Shown here: one piece after another, positions 44,494 through 54,161 of the stretch | Position numbering within the stretch: the stretch's first letter is position 1 | Layout: each line of letters begins with the position of its first letter | DNA from: Polaribacter sp. HaHaR_3_91 | GTDB lineage: Bacteria > Bacteroidota > Bacteroidia > Flavobacteriales > Flavobacteriaceae | Length of the DNA stretch: 64,000 bases | Assembly (NCBI RefSeq): GCF_019278525.1 | Contig: NZ_CP058986.1 | Location: forward strand, 1,240,001 to 1,304,000 | Direction: 5' to 3' | Translations under genes and position numbers: made by a program | Notes under the pieces: generated by a model | Told to the model about the DNA's origin: nothing | Seen by the model: only the letters and a program-made list of their open reading frames with translations | The model's database searches: none

Positions 44494-46398
44494 TTATTTA
44501 ACTTCTTCGAAATCTACATCTTCAACATTGTCTCCTTGAGCATCTGCTTCTGGTTGACCTTGTTGTTCAGCTCCAGGATTTGCTCCTTCAGCACCACCTT
44601 GTGCAGCATACATCTCTTCAGATGCAACTTTCCAAGCTTCATTGATAGTTGCCAATGCAGTATCAATTGATGCTAAATCTTTAGATTCATGTGCAGCTTT
44701 TAATTCAACTAAAGCAGCTTCGATTGGTGCTTTTTTATCCGCAGATAATTTATCACCAAATTCTTTTAATTGCTTTTCTGTTTGAAAAATCATAGAATCT
44801 GCTTCGTTGATTTTTTCTGCAGTTTCTTTTGCAGCTTTATCAGCATCCGCATTTGCTTCTGCTTCTTCTCTCATTTTCTTGATATCATCTTCAGATAATC
44901 CAGAAGACGCTTCAATTCTAATCTCGTGAGATTTGTTTGTTCCTTTGTCTAAAGCAGAAACTTTAATAATACCATTGGCATCAATATCAAAAGTTACTTC
45001 TACTTGAGGTACACCTCTCTGTGCTGGTGGTAAACCATCTAAATGGAAACGACCAATTGTGTTGTTATCTGCAGCCATCGCTCTTTCACCTTGTAAAACG
45101 TGAATTTCTACTGATGGTTGATTGTCTACAGCTGTAGAGAATACTTGAGATTTTTTTGTAGGAATAGTAGTGTTTGCATCAATTAATTTTGTGAAAACAT
45201 TCCCCATAGTTTCAATACCTAAAGATAAAGGTGTAACGTCTAATAACAATACATCTTTTACATCTCCAGATAAAACTCCACCTTGAATTGCAGCTCCTAA
45301 AGCAACAACTTCATCAGGGTTTACTCCTTTACTTGGTGTTTTTCCGAAGAATTTCTCAACAGCTTCTTGTACCGCAGGTATTCTTGTAGATCCACCAACC
45401 AATACGATTTCATCGATATCAGAGATTGTTAAATCTGCATTTCTTAAAGCAGTCTGACAAGGCTCGATAGTTCTTTTTACTAAATCGTCAATTAATTGCT
45501 CAAATTTAGATCTAGATAAAGTTCTTACTAAGTGTTTTGGTCCGCTAGCAGTAGCAGTAACATATGGTAAGTTAATTTCTGTAGAAGCAGAAGAAGATAA
45601 TTCAATCTTCGCTTTTTCTGCAGCTTCTTTTAAACGTTGTAAAGACATTGGATCTTTACGTAAGTCTAAATCTTCATCCGCTTTAAACTCTTCTGCTAAC
45701 CAGTTAATGATTTTTTCATCAACATCATCACCACCTAAATGTGTATCACCATCTGTAGCTAATACTTCAAAAACTCCGTCTCCTAATTCTAAGATAGAAA
45801 CATCATGTGTTCCACCACCAAAATCAAAAACAACAATTTTCTTATCATCGTTAGATTTGTCTAAACCATACGCTAAAGCAGCAGCAGTTGGCTCGTTTAT
45901 AATTCTTTTTACAGCTAAACCTGCAATTTCACCAGCTTCTTTTGTAGCTTGACGTTGTGCATCGTTAAAATATGCTGGTACTGTAATAACTGCTTCAGTA
46001 ACCTCAGTTCCTAAATAGTCTTCAGCAGTTTTTTTCATTTTTTGTAACACCATTGCAGAAATTTCTTGCGGTGTATATAAACGACCATCAATATCTACTC
46101 TAGGTGTATCATTATCTCCTCTTACTACTTTATAAGGAACTCTTCCTGCTTCTTTAGAAGACTCAGAAAATTTGTTACCCATAAAACGTTTAATAGAATA
46201 AACAGTTTTTGTTGGGTTTGTTACAGCTTGTCTTTTAGCTGGGTCACCAATTTTACGTTCTCCTCCTTCTACAAAGGCAACGATAGATGGTGTAGTTCTT
46301 TTTCCTTCTGCGTTAGGGATTACAACTGGCTCATTTCCTTCCATTACAGAAACACAAGAGTTTGTTGTACCTAAATCAATTCCAATTATTTTACTCAT
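44494..46398 (-). CDS. dnaK: Chaperone DnaK (Hsp70)
   Basis: The ATG at 46398 gives [20 protein letters not shown], the conserved start; a longer frame to 46479 would add 27 residues absent from the family. The 634-residue protein has the ATPase domain (1-~385, with [13 protein letters not shown]), the beta substrate domain (~390-505) and the helical lid, with an acidic tail ([11 protein letters not shown]). It refolds proteins with DnaJ and GrpE, not seen in the window. A sigma-54-like site lies upstream. Confidence 0.98.
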   Translation of the reverse strand: MSKIIGIDLGTTNSCVSVMEGNEPVVIPNAEGKRTTPSIVAFVEGGERKIGDPAKRQAVTNPTKTVYSIKRFMGNKFSESSKEAGRVPYKVVRGDNDTPRVDIDGRLYTPQEISAMVLQKMKKTAEDYLGTEVTEAVITVPAYFNDAQRQATKEAGEIAGLAVKRIINEPTAAALAYGLDKSNDDKKIVVFDFGGGTHDVSILELGDGVFEVLATDGDTHLGGDDVDEKIINWLAEEFKADEDLDLRKDPMSLQRLKEAAEKAKIELSSSASTEINLPYVTATASGPKHLVRTLSRSKFEQLIDDLVKRTIEPCQTALRNADLTISDIDEIVLVGGSTRIPAVQEAVEKFFGKTPSKGVNPDEVVALGAAIQGGVLSGDVKDVLLLDVTPLSLGIETMGNVFTKLIDANTTIPTKKSQVFSTAVDNQPSVEIHVLQGERAMAADNNTIGRFHLDGLPPAQRGVPQVEVTFDIDANGIIKVSALDKGTNKSHEIRIEASSGLSEDDIKKMREEAEANADADKAAKETAEKINEADSMIFQTEKQLKEFGDKLSADKKAPIEAALVELKAAHESKDLASIDTALATINEAWKVASEEMYAAQGGAEGANPGAEQQGQPEADAQGDNVEDVDFEEVK

Positions 46399-46445
46399 AA
46401 TATTTATTTTAATAAATTTTAATTCAATTTTACATTTTCTATTAG

Positions 46446-46461
46446 GCAAATGCTGTGCCAA
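46446..46461 (-). promoter_or_regulatory. Candidate sigma-54 promoter of dnaK
   Basis: On the minus strand the sequence reads TTGGCACAGCATTTGC, matching the sigma-54 core (GG-N10-GC; TGGCAC-N5-TTGC). Transcription would begin about 12 bp on, near 46434, leaving a leader of about 36 nt before the dnaK ATG. No full TAnnTTTG box competes at this place. Confidence 0.45.
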
Positions 46462-46562
46462 CCCCTTTTTGACTAGCAAATGTCAGTTATTTTAAAAAAA
46501 TATTTTAAATAGATGTGACATTATGACATAAAGTGTATCTAATATATTGGATAGGAAGAATA

Positions 46563-46593
46563 TTTGAATATAATTTTTAATTCCTTATATTTG
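46563..46593 (+). promoter_or_regulatory. Promoter of the DUF2853 gene
   Basis: TTTG at 46563-46566 and TATATTTG at 46586-46593 with a 19-nt spacer give an exact match to the Bacteroidota promoter consensus. It lies 62 bp before the ATG at 46656. Confidence 0.75.
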
Positions 46594-46655
46594 GATAGTT
46601 CTATTTCATACAAAGTAAATCTATAAGTTATAAATCTAAAATTCTAAAAAAAATC

Positions 46656-46994
46656 ATGAGTAAATTTGACGAAAAAGTAGCACAGTATTCTAAGTTTATG
46701 GACGATAAAGGTCTAAAATATGATTCAGACTTATTAAAAGCTGTAACAAAAGGACTAGGGCCATCTATTTATAAAAAAGATGCCGAAACCGTATCTGGTT
46801 CAGATGCAAAAGAATTGTTAACTGTTAAAAATAATTTTTTAATTAAAAAGTTAGGTCTAGCGGATGGTCCAAAATTAGATGAAGCGATTAATAAAGTTGT
46901 GGAAACAATTGGTAAATCTGAAAGAAATAAATATAGAGCTGTCGTTTACTATATGTTAGCGGTAGAATTTGGTAAGGAATCGATATATAACTAA
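46656..46994 (+). CDS. DUF2853 protein
   Basis: A 112-residue protein matching the DUF2853 family over its whole length: SKFDEKVAQYSKFMDDKGL at the start, then NNFLIKKLGL and KYRAVVYYML near the end. The family is small, helical and of unknown function. No signal peptide. It has its own strong promoter and terminator, so it is an independent gene, divergent from dnaK. Confidence 0.9.
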   Translation: MSKFDEKVAQYSKFMDDKGLKYDSDLLKAVTKGLGPSIYKKDAETVSGSDAKELLTVKNNFLIKKLGLADGPKLDEAINKVVETIGKSERNKYRAVVYYMLAVEFGKESIYN

Positions 46995-47016
46995 TATAAA
47001 ATATATTTTTGATAAT

Positions 47017-47045
47017 AAAATCCAACTCATTGAGTTGGATTTTTT
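47017..47045 (+). terminator. Terminator after the DUF2853 gene
   Basis: A 13-bp perfect stem (47017-47029 with 47031-47043) around a single T, followed by more T. The short loop would enlarge by opening the top pair. It is 22 bp beyond the stop codon. Confidence 0.8.
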
Positions 47046-47078
47046 ACATTTACCGCTATTCTTAATTAAACTTTACGA

Positions 47079-48503
47079 ATGTCGCAATTTATTAGTGTTT
47101 TTGATATGCTCAAAATAGGTGTTGGTCCCTCAAGTTCTCATACACTTGGCCCTTGGCGAGCTGCCGAACAATGGATCCTTCAATTAAAAGAAAATAATAA
47201 CTTTGATTTGGTTGATGCTATTCAGGTAGATTTATATGGGTCTTTGTCTTTAACAGGAAAAGGACACGCTACCGATTTGGCAATTCAGTTAGGTTTAAGC
47301 GGTGCAGATCCAGAATACTTACCTATAGAAAACATTGCTACTATTATTGATGATATTAAAGATAAAAAAGTACTTTCATTAAATGCAGAAAAGGAAGTGC
47401 CTTTCTATAAAGAATCAATTGTTTTTAATAGAGCCTTTTTACCTTTTCATGCAAACGGAATTACTTTTAGAGGTTTTTTTAATGGTGATGAAGTTTCTAC
47501 ACAAACGTATTTTTCTATTGGAGGAGGTTTTATTGTGCAAGAAAATGATCATTTAGAAGAAGAAATAGAAATCAATAAAAAGAACTTTCCTTATCCAATC
47601 AATAGAGCTTTACAGCTTGAAGAATATTGTGAAAAAGAAAATTTATTAATTTCTGATATTGTTCTTTTAAATGAGTTAGAATTAAATTCTACAGAACATA
47701 TAGATAAAGAGTTGCACAGAATTTGGGATACGATGTTAGAATGTATGCATACAGGCTGTCATACAGAAGGAAGGCTTCCTGGAGGTTTAAATGTAAAAAG
47801 ACGTGCTTTTGATACGCATAAAAAATTAATAAAAGATACCAGTTATACAAACCCTAAAGAATGGCTTACTGCCATTAGAAGTACAGAAGTAAAATTTAGA
47901 GAGATTTTAAAATGGGTAAGTTGTTTTGCCCTTTCTGTAAATGAAGTAAATGCCGCTTTGGGTAGAGTAGTTACAGCGCCAACAAACGGAAGTGCTGGCG
48001 TAATACCTGCTGTTTTAATGTATTATATGGTGATAGAAAATCACGAAGCAGATTTTAGTCACGTTAAAAAGTTCTTATTAACAGCTGGCGAAATAGGGAG
48101 TATTTTTAAGAAAAATGCTACAATCTCTGCAGCAATGGGAGGTTGTCAGGCAGAAATAGGAGTGTCTTCTGCAATGGCAGCAGCTGCTTTAACAGAATTA
48201 TTAGGCGGTACAGCAGCACAATGTTTGTCAGCTGCAGAAATTGCTATGGAACATCATTTAGGTTTAACCTGCGATCCTATTGCTGGTTTGGTACAAGTGC
48301 CTTGTATAGAACGTAATTCTATGGGTGCTATAAAAGCAATTCATGCCGCAGAAATTGCCTTAGAAACAGATCCAAAAGAAGCTTTGGTACATTTAGACAG
48401 TGTAATAGATACAATGTGGGAAACCGCAAAAGACATGAACAAAAATTACAAAGAAACGTCGGAAGGTGGTTTGGCAGTTACGGTTAGAATTGTAGATTGT
48501 TAA
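47079..48503 (+). CDS. sdaA: L-serine ammonia-lyase, iron-sulfur type
   Basis: A 474-residue single-chain enzyme that deaminates L-serine to pyruvate. The N-terminal GPSSSHTLGPWRAA motif, TAPTNGSAGVIPAVL, GGCQAEIGVSSAMAA and CDPIAGLVQVPCIERN are hallmarks, and the cysteines in the last three and in the WVSCFA segment include the [4Fe-4S] ligands. It consumes the product of the SerB-SerA fusion. Transcribed alone. Confidence 0.95.
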   Translation: MSQFISVFDMLKIGVGPSSSHTLGPWRAAEQWILQLKENNNFDLVDAIQVDLYGSLSLTGKGHATDLAIQLGLSGADPEYLPIENIATIIDDIKDKKVLSLNAEKEVPFYKESIVFNRAFLPFHANGITFRGFFNGDEVSTQTYFSIGGGFIVQENDHLEEEIEINKKNFPYPINRALQLEEYCEKENLLISDIVLLNELELNSTEHIDKELHRIWDTMLECMHTGCHTEGRLPGGLNVKRRAFDTHKKLIKDTSYTNPKEWLTAIRSTEVKFREILKWVSCFALSVNEVNAALGRVVTAPTNGSAGVIPAVLMYYMVIENHEADFSHVKKFLLTAGEIGSIFKKNATISAAMGGCQAEIGVSSAMAAAALTELLGGTAAQCLSAAEIAMEHHLGLTCDPIAGLVQVPCIERNSMGAIKAIHAAEIALETDPKEALVHLDSVIDTMWETAKDMNKNYKETSEGGLAVTVRIVDC

Positions 48504-48514
48504 TCATTTTGTAG

Positions 48515-48570
48515 GCAGTTTACAGTCTGTTTGTAACTGTTTACTGAAGACTGTTAACTGCGTACTGAAT
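48515..48570. repeat. Inverted repeat after sdaA (CAGTTTACAGT family)
   Basis: Arms at 48515-48528 and 48548-48561 match as reverse complements at 13 of 14 positions. TACTGAATA follows, as in the relatives at 28845-28907 and 51809-51850. It lies between the convergent sdaA and yaaA genes. Confidence 0.6.
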
Positions 48571-48584
48571 AACCTAAACTATTT

Positions 48585-49343
48585 TTACCTTGTAAAAACC
48601 AAATCATTTCCAGAAGATAATTCTTCAGAGAAACGGTATTTATCAATATTAAAACCTTTTAAATCTTCTATAGTTTTAACGTTATTATCTATAATATAGC
48701 GCACCATTAAACCACGTGCTTTTTTAGCATACGTCATCACAATTTTATATTCTCCATTTTTAAAATCTTTAAAAACAGGTGTAATCATTGGTACTTTTAA
48801 AACCTTTTTAGGAATTACTTTAAAGTATTCTGTACTTGCTAAATTTACTAATAATTCACCATCTTCTAATTCGTCATTCAAAGCATTGGCAACAGTATCG
48901 TCCCAAAATTTATACAAATTATCTTTGGTACCTACTTTTAAACGAGTTCCCATTTCTAAACGATAAGGCTGAATTAAATCTAAAGGTTTTAATAAGCCAT
49001 ACAAACCAGATAGAATTCTTAAGTTATTTTGTAATAATGGTATTTTCTCTTCTTCAATAGAATTCACATCAATTCCTTGAAAAACGGCACCTGTAAATGC
49101 ATAAATAGCTTGTTTTGCATTTTCGGTTGTAAAAGGAGTTGCCCAAGATTGATTTCTATCATAATTTAAAGCAGACAAATCATCAGAAATTTTCATCAAT
49201 TCAGATAAGTTTTTCTTAGAAAGTGTTTTTAGTTTCTTATTTAATTTTTCAGACTTATCTAAAAAACGAGGTTGCGTATGCAGACTTGTTGGTACTTTAC
49301 TTTCGAAATCTAAAGATTTTGCTGGGGATATTATGATTTTCAT
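48585..49343 (-). CDS. yaaA: Peroxide stress protein YaaA
   Basis: A 252-residue protein of the YaaA/DUF328 family: MKIIISPAKSLDFESKVPT at the start, then YDRNQSWATPFTTENAKQAI and AFTGAVFQGID, which are conserved. In E. coli YaaA lowers intracellular free iron during peroxide stress and binds DNA. Cytosolic, monocistronic. Confidence 0.93.
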   Translation of the reverse strand: MKIIISPAKSLDFESKVPTSLHTQPRFLDKSEKLNKKLKTLSKKNLSELMKISDDLSALNYDRNQSWATPFTTENAKQAIYAFTGAVFQGIDVNSIEEEKIPLLQNNLRILSGLYGLLKPLDLIQPYRLEMGTRLKVGTKDNLYKFWDDTVANALNDELEDGELLVNLASTEYFKVIPKKVLKVPMITPVFKDFKNGEYKIVMTYAKKARGLMVRYIIDNNVKTIEDLKGFNIDKYRFSEELSSGNDLVFTR

Positions 49344-49485
49344 GGTATGCTTTTATTGTAGTGTAAAAATACAATGGATAAGATAAATCGCAAACTTTTT
49401 AAGAATGTAATAACTGATACTTAAATAATAATTGTTTATATCTATTTTTTAGTTAGTTTTAAGTTTTAAAATCGACCAATATAAC

Positions 49486-50592
49486 ATGGGCAAATCTTTA
49501 CTTTTTTTACCGGATATTTCAGGATTTACAGAATTTGTTCAAACCACAGAAGTGGAACACAGTCAGCATGTAATTTCAGAATTATTAGAAGTTTTAATAG
49601 CAGCAAATACAGAAGAGTTACAATTAGCAGAAGTAGAGGGTGATGCTTTATTTTTTTATAAAGAAAATGATGTGCCGTCTTTAGAACGGTTATTGGCTTT
49701 GTCAGAACATATATTTACCGCGTTTTATAGTCATTTAAAATTATTAGAAAAAAATAGAATCTGTCCTTGTAGTGCTTGTTCTTCTGCTCCTAAATTACAA
49801 TTAAAAATTATTGCACATTGTGGCGAATTACAGTTTTTAACGGTTCAGAATAATAGAAAACCTTTTGGAAATGAGGTTATTGAGGCGCATCGTTTAATGA
49901 AAAATTCTGTTGATAGCGATAATTATGTTTTGTTTAGTAAAGAGTTAGCAAATACCATTGGTTTGTCTGGCAATTATCAATCAAAATTATACAAATTTGA
50001 AGAAGGGACTGATATTTATGATGGTAAACAATTAGATTATTTATTTTCTGTTATTGATAATAATAACTTAAAATTGAGATCATTTCTTACTGCTAATAAA
50101 GTTGTTTTTAACAAACCACCAAGTTTTATTCTAGAGAAGGAGTTTCCTGTTTCTGCTGCAGAATTGTTAGAAACTTTAACAAATTATGGTTACAGAAGTA
50201 AATGGAAGGAAGGTGTTGATGAAATTATATTTAATGTAAATGAAGTAACAAGATTAGGTTCTGAGCATGTGTGTGTGGTTAATGAAAAACATTTAGATTT
50301 TGTGGTAATCACTAAAGAAGTGAAACCAGGACAGTTGGTGTATGGAGAAATGACTAAGAGTCCAGTTCCTTTAGATGCATTATATCAATTTTATATTATA
50401 ACACCATTAAGTGCTGATCGTTGTAAGTTGGTTCTAGAAACCTATTTAGAAGCAAAATCACCTTTAAAAAAGTTGGCTATTTTCTTAATAGTAAAAGCTG
50501 TGTTTAAGAAAAATGTAGCAAAAGGAATAGATACATTATTTGAATTATTAAGTTCTAAAAATGCAGTAAGTGAAACGATGTATGTAAAATAG
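49486..50592 (+). CDS. DUF2652 protein
   Basis: A 368-residue protein. The N-terminal half is DUF2652 (LFLPDISGFTEFVQTTEVEH at about 6-25, then ELQLAEVEGDALFFYK), related to the adenylate-cyclase catalytic fold but without clear catalytic Asp pairs. The C-terminal half (about 225-350) looks like a START/SRPBCC ligand-binding domain. A CPCSAC cluster lies at about 98-103. Function unknown. Confidence 0.85.
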   Translation: MGKSLLFLPDISGFTEFVQTTEVEHSQHVISELLEVLIAANTEELQLAEVEGDALFFYKENDVPSLERLLALSEHIFTAFYSHLKLLEKNRICPCSACSSAPKLQLKIIAHCGELQFLTVQNNRKPFGNEVIEAHRLMKNSVDSDNYVLFSKELANTIGLSGNYQSKLYKFEEGTDIYDGKQLDYLFSVIDNNNLKLRSFLTANKVVFNKPPSFILEKEFPVSAAELLETLTNYGYRSKWKEGVDEIIFNVNEVTRLGSEHVCVVNEKHLDFVVITKEVKPGQLVYGEMTKSPVPLDALYQFYIITPLSADRCKLVLETYLEAKSPLKKLAIFLIVKAVFKKNVAKGIDTLFELLSSKNAVSETMYVK

Positions 50593-50633
50593 ATTTTTAG
50601 TATAATTGGTTCATTATAAGAGTGTTATAAAAT

Positions 50634-50671
50634 AAAACAGCGATTTGTATCAAAATACAAATCGCTGTTTT
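50634..50671. terminator. Strong bidirectional terminator
   Basis: A 17-bp perfect stem (50634-50650 with 50655-50671) and a 4-nt loop lie between convergent genes. T-rich on each flank. Confidence 0.9.
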
Positions 50672-50698
50672 ATTTTATAAAATGGAAAGTAAAGCTAT

Positions 50699-51739
50699 TT
50701 ACTCTAAATCTACATCTTTAGAATTCTCAGAGTAGGTTCTCCATTTTTCTAGACATTCTGTAATATCTGTAGGTACTTCAGAATTAAAACGCATAAATTC
50801 TCCCGTTTTTGGGTGTGTAAACCCTAATGTTTTAGCATGTAGCGCTTGTCTAGGTAACACTTTAAAACAGTTATTTACAAATTGCTTGTATTTGGTAAAT
50901 GTTGTTCCTTTTAAAATATCATCTCCACCATAACGCTCATCGTTAAAAAGTGTGTGTCCAATATGTTTAAAGTGTGCTCTAATTTGGTGCGTTCTTCCTG
51001 TTTCTAATTTACATTGCACTAATGTTACGTATGTTAAACGCTCTAAAACTTTATAATGTGTAACTGCATGTTTTCCAAAATCACCATCAGGAAAAACAGA
51101 CATTTGTAAACGATTTTTTAAACTACGTCCTATATTTCCTTCAATAGTACCTTCATCTTCTTCTACATTTCCCCAAACTAAAGCATAATATAAACGCTCT
51201 GTAGTTCTGTCGAAAAACTGTTTAGATAAATGAGCTAAGGCAAATTCGGTTTTTGCAACCACTAATAAACCACTAGTATCTTTATCAATTCTATGCACCA
51301 AACCTGGTCTTTCGTTAGAATTGGTTGGTAAGTTTTCTATATGATGAATTAAGCCATTCACCAAGGTACCAGAATAATTTCCGTGACCAGGATGTACTAC
51401 CATACCTGCAGGTTTGTTCACTACAATTACTGTGTCATCTTCATAAACGATGTCTAAAGGAATGTCTTCTGCCACCAATAAATTTTCTGCTGGTGGATAT
51501 GCTAAAACAACTCTAACTACATCATTTGGTTTTACTTTATGATTCGATTTTACAATGGCATCATTCACCAAAATATTTCCTGCTTTTGCAGCTTGTTGAA
51601 TTTTATTTCTGGTGGCGTTTTCTACAAAATTCATCAAAAATTTATCAACTCTTAAAGGTTCTTGCCCTTCACTAGCTGTAAATCTGTGATGTTCGTATAA
51701 ATCGTCGTTTTCTATATCTTGAGGTTGATTTTCTTGCAA
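50699..51739 (-). CDS. rluD: RluD-type 23S rRNA pseudouridine synthase
   Basis: A 346-residue RluA-family enzyme. An S4 RNA-binding domain is at about 28-75 (LRVDKFLMNFVENATRNKIQ), and the catalytic Asp is in HRIDKDTSGLLVVAKT at about 147-162. RluD modifies helix 69 of 23S rRNA in E. coli. The upstream PASTA gene on the same strand suggests co-transcription, though a heptamer repeat separates them. Confidence 0.9.
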   Translation of the reverse strand: MQENQPQDIENDDLYEHHRFTASEGQEPLRVDKFLMNFVENATRNKIQQAAKAGNILVNDAIVKSNHKVKPNDVVRVVLAYPPAENLLVAEDIPLDIVYEDDTVIVVNKPAGMVVHPGHGNYSGTLVNGLIHHIENLPTNSNERPGLVHRIDKDTSGLLVVAKTEFALAHLSKQFFDRTTERLYYALVWGNVEEDEGTIEGNIGRSLKNRLQMSVFPDGDFGKHAVTHYKVLERLTYVTLVQCKLETGRTHQIRAHFKHIGHTLFNDERYGGDDILKGTTFTKYKQFVNNCFKVLPRQALHAKTLGFTHPKTGEFMRFNSEVPTDITECLEKWRTYSENSKDVDLE

Positions 51740-51808
51740 AATTTATTTTTTAAGTCGAAGTGGATATTCATCGAATATCAACCTTTAACAGTTTAATTTT
51801 TTATTTTT

Positions 51809-51850
51809 GAATACTGAATACTGAATACTGAATACTGAATACTGAATACT
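51809..51850. repeat. Heptamer tandem repeat, (GAATACT)6
   Basis: Six perfect copies of GAATACT run from 51809 to 51850, reaching the stop codon of the PASTA gene (51849-51851) on the minus strand. The unit also occurs at the end of the repeat at 28901-28907. Copy number could vary by slippage and change the 3' end of the PASTA gene's transcript. Confidence 0.9.
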
Positions 51851-52406
51851 AGTTTCCGTTTCCGTCACCTAAAACTAAGTCTACGATAGAGTTTAAAGGT
51901 AATTTATCTCCGTGATTTAGAATTTCTCCTTTGTAGCGTAATCCACGTACAACATCTTTACCAATATCTCTTACAGAAATTGGGTTTGTACCAATATTAA
52001 AACCAATAGATCGTAAATGAGAAGTAGCTTGTCTTTTTGTTCTTCCGTTTAAATCTGGAACAGTAACATCTCTATATTTAGAAGGATTTAATGTTAAGTA
52101 AATTTTACGTTTTTCTTTTACAAAATCTCCTGTTTCTGGAGATTGCTCAATTACAGATTTTTTTGGATAATCTGGGTTGTAGCTCGCGCTATCTATAACA
52201 ATAAAATCTAGATTTAATTCTTCTAACTTTAGTTTTACATTTTCTAAAGACATTTTATGCAAGTTAGGAACTTGAATTTTTTGATCGTGATTGGTAGAAT
52301 AGCCTAACCAATATTTTAAAGCAAAAATAAAGACCAACAAACCTATACCTGCAATAATAACTTGTATAAAGAAGGACTTACTTTTAATAAATTGAAAAAC
52401 ACTCAT
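51849..52406 (-). CDS. PASTA-domain protein with one membrane helix
   Basis: The ATG at 52406 gives 185 residues. There is a short cytoplasmic N-terminus, a transmembrane helix at about 14-34, and then two PASTA domains (about 42-105 and 110-180; VPNLHKMSLENVKLKLEELN and VPDLNGRTKRQATSHLRSIG). PASTA domains bind peptidoglycan or beta-lactams, so a cell-wall sensing role is likely. It is divergent from ddl, which fits that role. Confidence 0.88.
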   Translation of the reverse strand: MSVFQFIKSKSFFIQVIIAGIGLLVFIFALKYWLGYSTNHDQKIQVPNLHKMSLENVKLKLEELNLDFIVIDSASYNPDYPKKSVIEQSPETGDFVKEKRKIYLTLNPSKYRDVTVPDLNGRTKRQATSHLRSIGFNIGTNPISVRDIGKDVVRGLRYKGEILNHGDKLPLNSIVDLVLGDGNGN

Positions 52407-52498
52407 TTTTTGATTTTTAGAACGCACAAAGATATAAAAACTAAACGTTGCTATTTCTATAATTATTTTGATAAATTTGTTTTATTATTTTAGAATTT

Positions 52499-53473
52499 AT
52501 GAAACAGAATATTGCAATTGTAATGGGTGGTTATTCATCCGAAGTTAATATTTCGCTTACCAGCGGAAATGTAGTGTACAAGCACTTAAATAAAGAGAAA
52601 TACAATCCGTATAGAGTCCATATTTTAAAAGATAAATGGGTTGCTTTAGATGATGATAATCAAGAATATCCTATAAATAGAAGCGATTTTTCTTTTTCAT
52701 TGAATGGTACTTCTGTTATTTTCGATTGTGTTTTTAACGCAATACATGGCGCGCCCGGAGAAAACGGAACTTTGTTAGCGTATTTTAATTTGATTAATTT
52801 AAAACACACTTCTGCACCTTTTTATCAAATGGCCTTAACATTTAATAAGCGAGATACTTTAAGTGTTGTGAAAGAATATGGCATTAAAACGGCCGTTTCT
52901 GTGTACTTAAATAAAGGAGATGTTGTAGATTTAGATGCTATAATTAACAAAGTTGGATTGCCTTGTTTTGTGAAACCTAATAATGCGGGATCTAGTTACG
53001 GAATTTCTAAAGCGCACACAAAAGCAGAAATGTTACCTGCTTTAGAAAAGGCATATAAAGAAGATACAGAGATTTTAATTGAGTCTTTTTTAGACGGACC
53101 AGAAGTTTCTGTTGGTGTAATTCATTATAAAGGAGAAACAACAGTATTGCCAATTACAGAGATTGTAACAGAAAACGATTTCTTTGATTATGAGGCTAAA
53201 TACGAAGGGAAATCTCAAGAGATTACTCCTGCTAGAATTTCTGATGAAGAAAAAATGAAAGTAGAAGAAATAGCAAAAAAGGTATATAAAATTTTAAATA
53301 TGTCTGGTTTTTCACGTTCAGAATATATTTTAGTTAACGGAGAACCACATTTCTTAGAAATGAACACGGTACCAGGTTTAACTGAAGAAAGTATCTTACC
53401 ACAACAAGCAAAAGTGGCAGGTATTTCTTTAGAAGAGTTATTTGAAAGTGCGATTGAGTCGGCTTTTGTATAG
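52499..53473 (+). CDS. ddl: D-alanine--D-alanine ligase
   Basis: A 324-residue ATP-grasp ligase making D-Ala-D-Ala for peptidoglycan. The start IAIVMGGYSSEVNISLTSG, the HGAPGENGTL element, GLPCFVKPNNAGSSYGISK and the metal-binding LEMNTVPGLTEESILP are all present. No deviating catalytic residue was noticed. It starts 92 bp from the divergent PASTA gene. Confidence 0.95.
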   Translation: MKQNIAIVMGGYSSEVNISLTSGNVVYKHLNKEKYNPYRVHILKDKWVALDDDNQEYPINRSDFSFSLNGTSVIFDCVFNAIHGAPGENGTLLAYFNLINLKHTSAPFYQMALTFNKRDTLSVVKEYGIKTAVSVYLNKGDVVDLDAIINKVGLPCFVKPNNAGSSYGISKAHTKAEMLPALEKAYKEDTEILIESFLDGPEVSVGVIHYKGETTVLPITEIVTENDFFDYEAKYEGKSQEITPARISDEEKMKVEEIAKKVYKILNMSGFSRSEYILVNGEPHFLEMNTVPGLTEESILPQQAKVAGISLEELFESAIESAFV

Positions 53474-53703
53474 AAACAAGATTTTTTAGAATCACGAGAC
53501 ATGCAGATTACTGTTATGGGGTTCGATGCAAGATGATGTTGAACCACGAAGCAAGATGATCACTGTTGTGTGGTTGAAATAGTTTGTTTTTGAAACAAGA
53601 CGTAAAAACTAATTTATGTATATTGTAGAAATCAGAATAATTCTTGGTTATCGGTTCAAAAAGATCATGATTCAAAAAAATCTAAAAACATCAAATAATA
53701 AAA

Positions 53704-54159
53704 ATGAAAAGAGCAATTTTTCCAGGATCATTTGATCCAATAACATTAGGTCATTTTGATATCATTGCAAGAGGTGTAAAATTGTTTGATGAACTAATTA
53801 TTGCCATCGGTGTAAATGCGGACAAAAAATATATGTTCACTTTAGAGGAACGTAAAAAATTTATTGAAGACTGTTTTGCACACGAACCTAAAATAAAAGT
53901 GGTTACCTATAAAGGGTTGACAGTTCATTTTTGTCAAGAAAACAATGTCGATTTTATTTTAAGAGGTTTAAGAAACCCCGCAGATTTTGAGTTCGAGAAA
54001 GCAATAGCGCATACCAATAGAGATTTAGCGCCTATAGAAACCGTTTTCTTACTAACCGCAGCAAGCACCTCTTATATTTCTTCATCTATTGTAAGGGATG
54101 TAATTAGAAATGATGGAGATTATACAAAATTAGTTCCTAAAACTGTAAGAATTAAATAA
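53704..54159 (+). CDS. coaD: Phosphopantetheine adenylyltransferase
   Basis: A 151-residue nucleotidyltransferase of coenzyme A synthesis. It has the FPGSFDPITLGHFDII start with the (T/H)xGH motif and ISSSIVRDVI near the end. Length is normal. It is followed after 2 bp by the M14 peptidase gene, so the two share a transcript. Confidence 0.96.
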   Translation: MKRAIFPGSFDPITLGHFDIIARGVKLFDELIIAIGVNADKKYMFTLEERKKFIEDCFAHEPKIKVVTYKGLTVHFCQENNVDFILRGLRNPADFEFEKAIAHTNRDLAPIETVFLLTAASTSYISSSIVRDVIRNDGDYTKLVPKTVRIK

Positions 54160-54161
54160 AT

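Noticed and set aside
46399..46479. 27-residue extension of DnaK
   Set aside because: DnaK begins at [14 protein letters not shown], and the extension overlaps the candidate promoter.
53474..53703. Possible small gene or repeat between ddl and coaD
   Set aside because: Contains two copies of GCAAGATGAT but no sustained open frame or clear hairpin.
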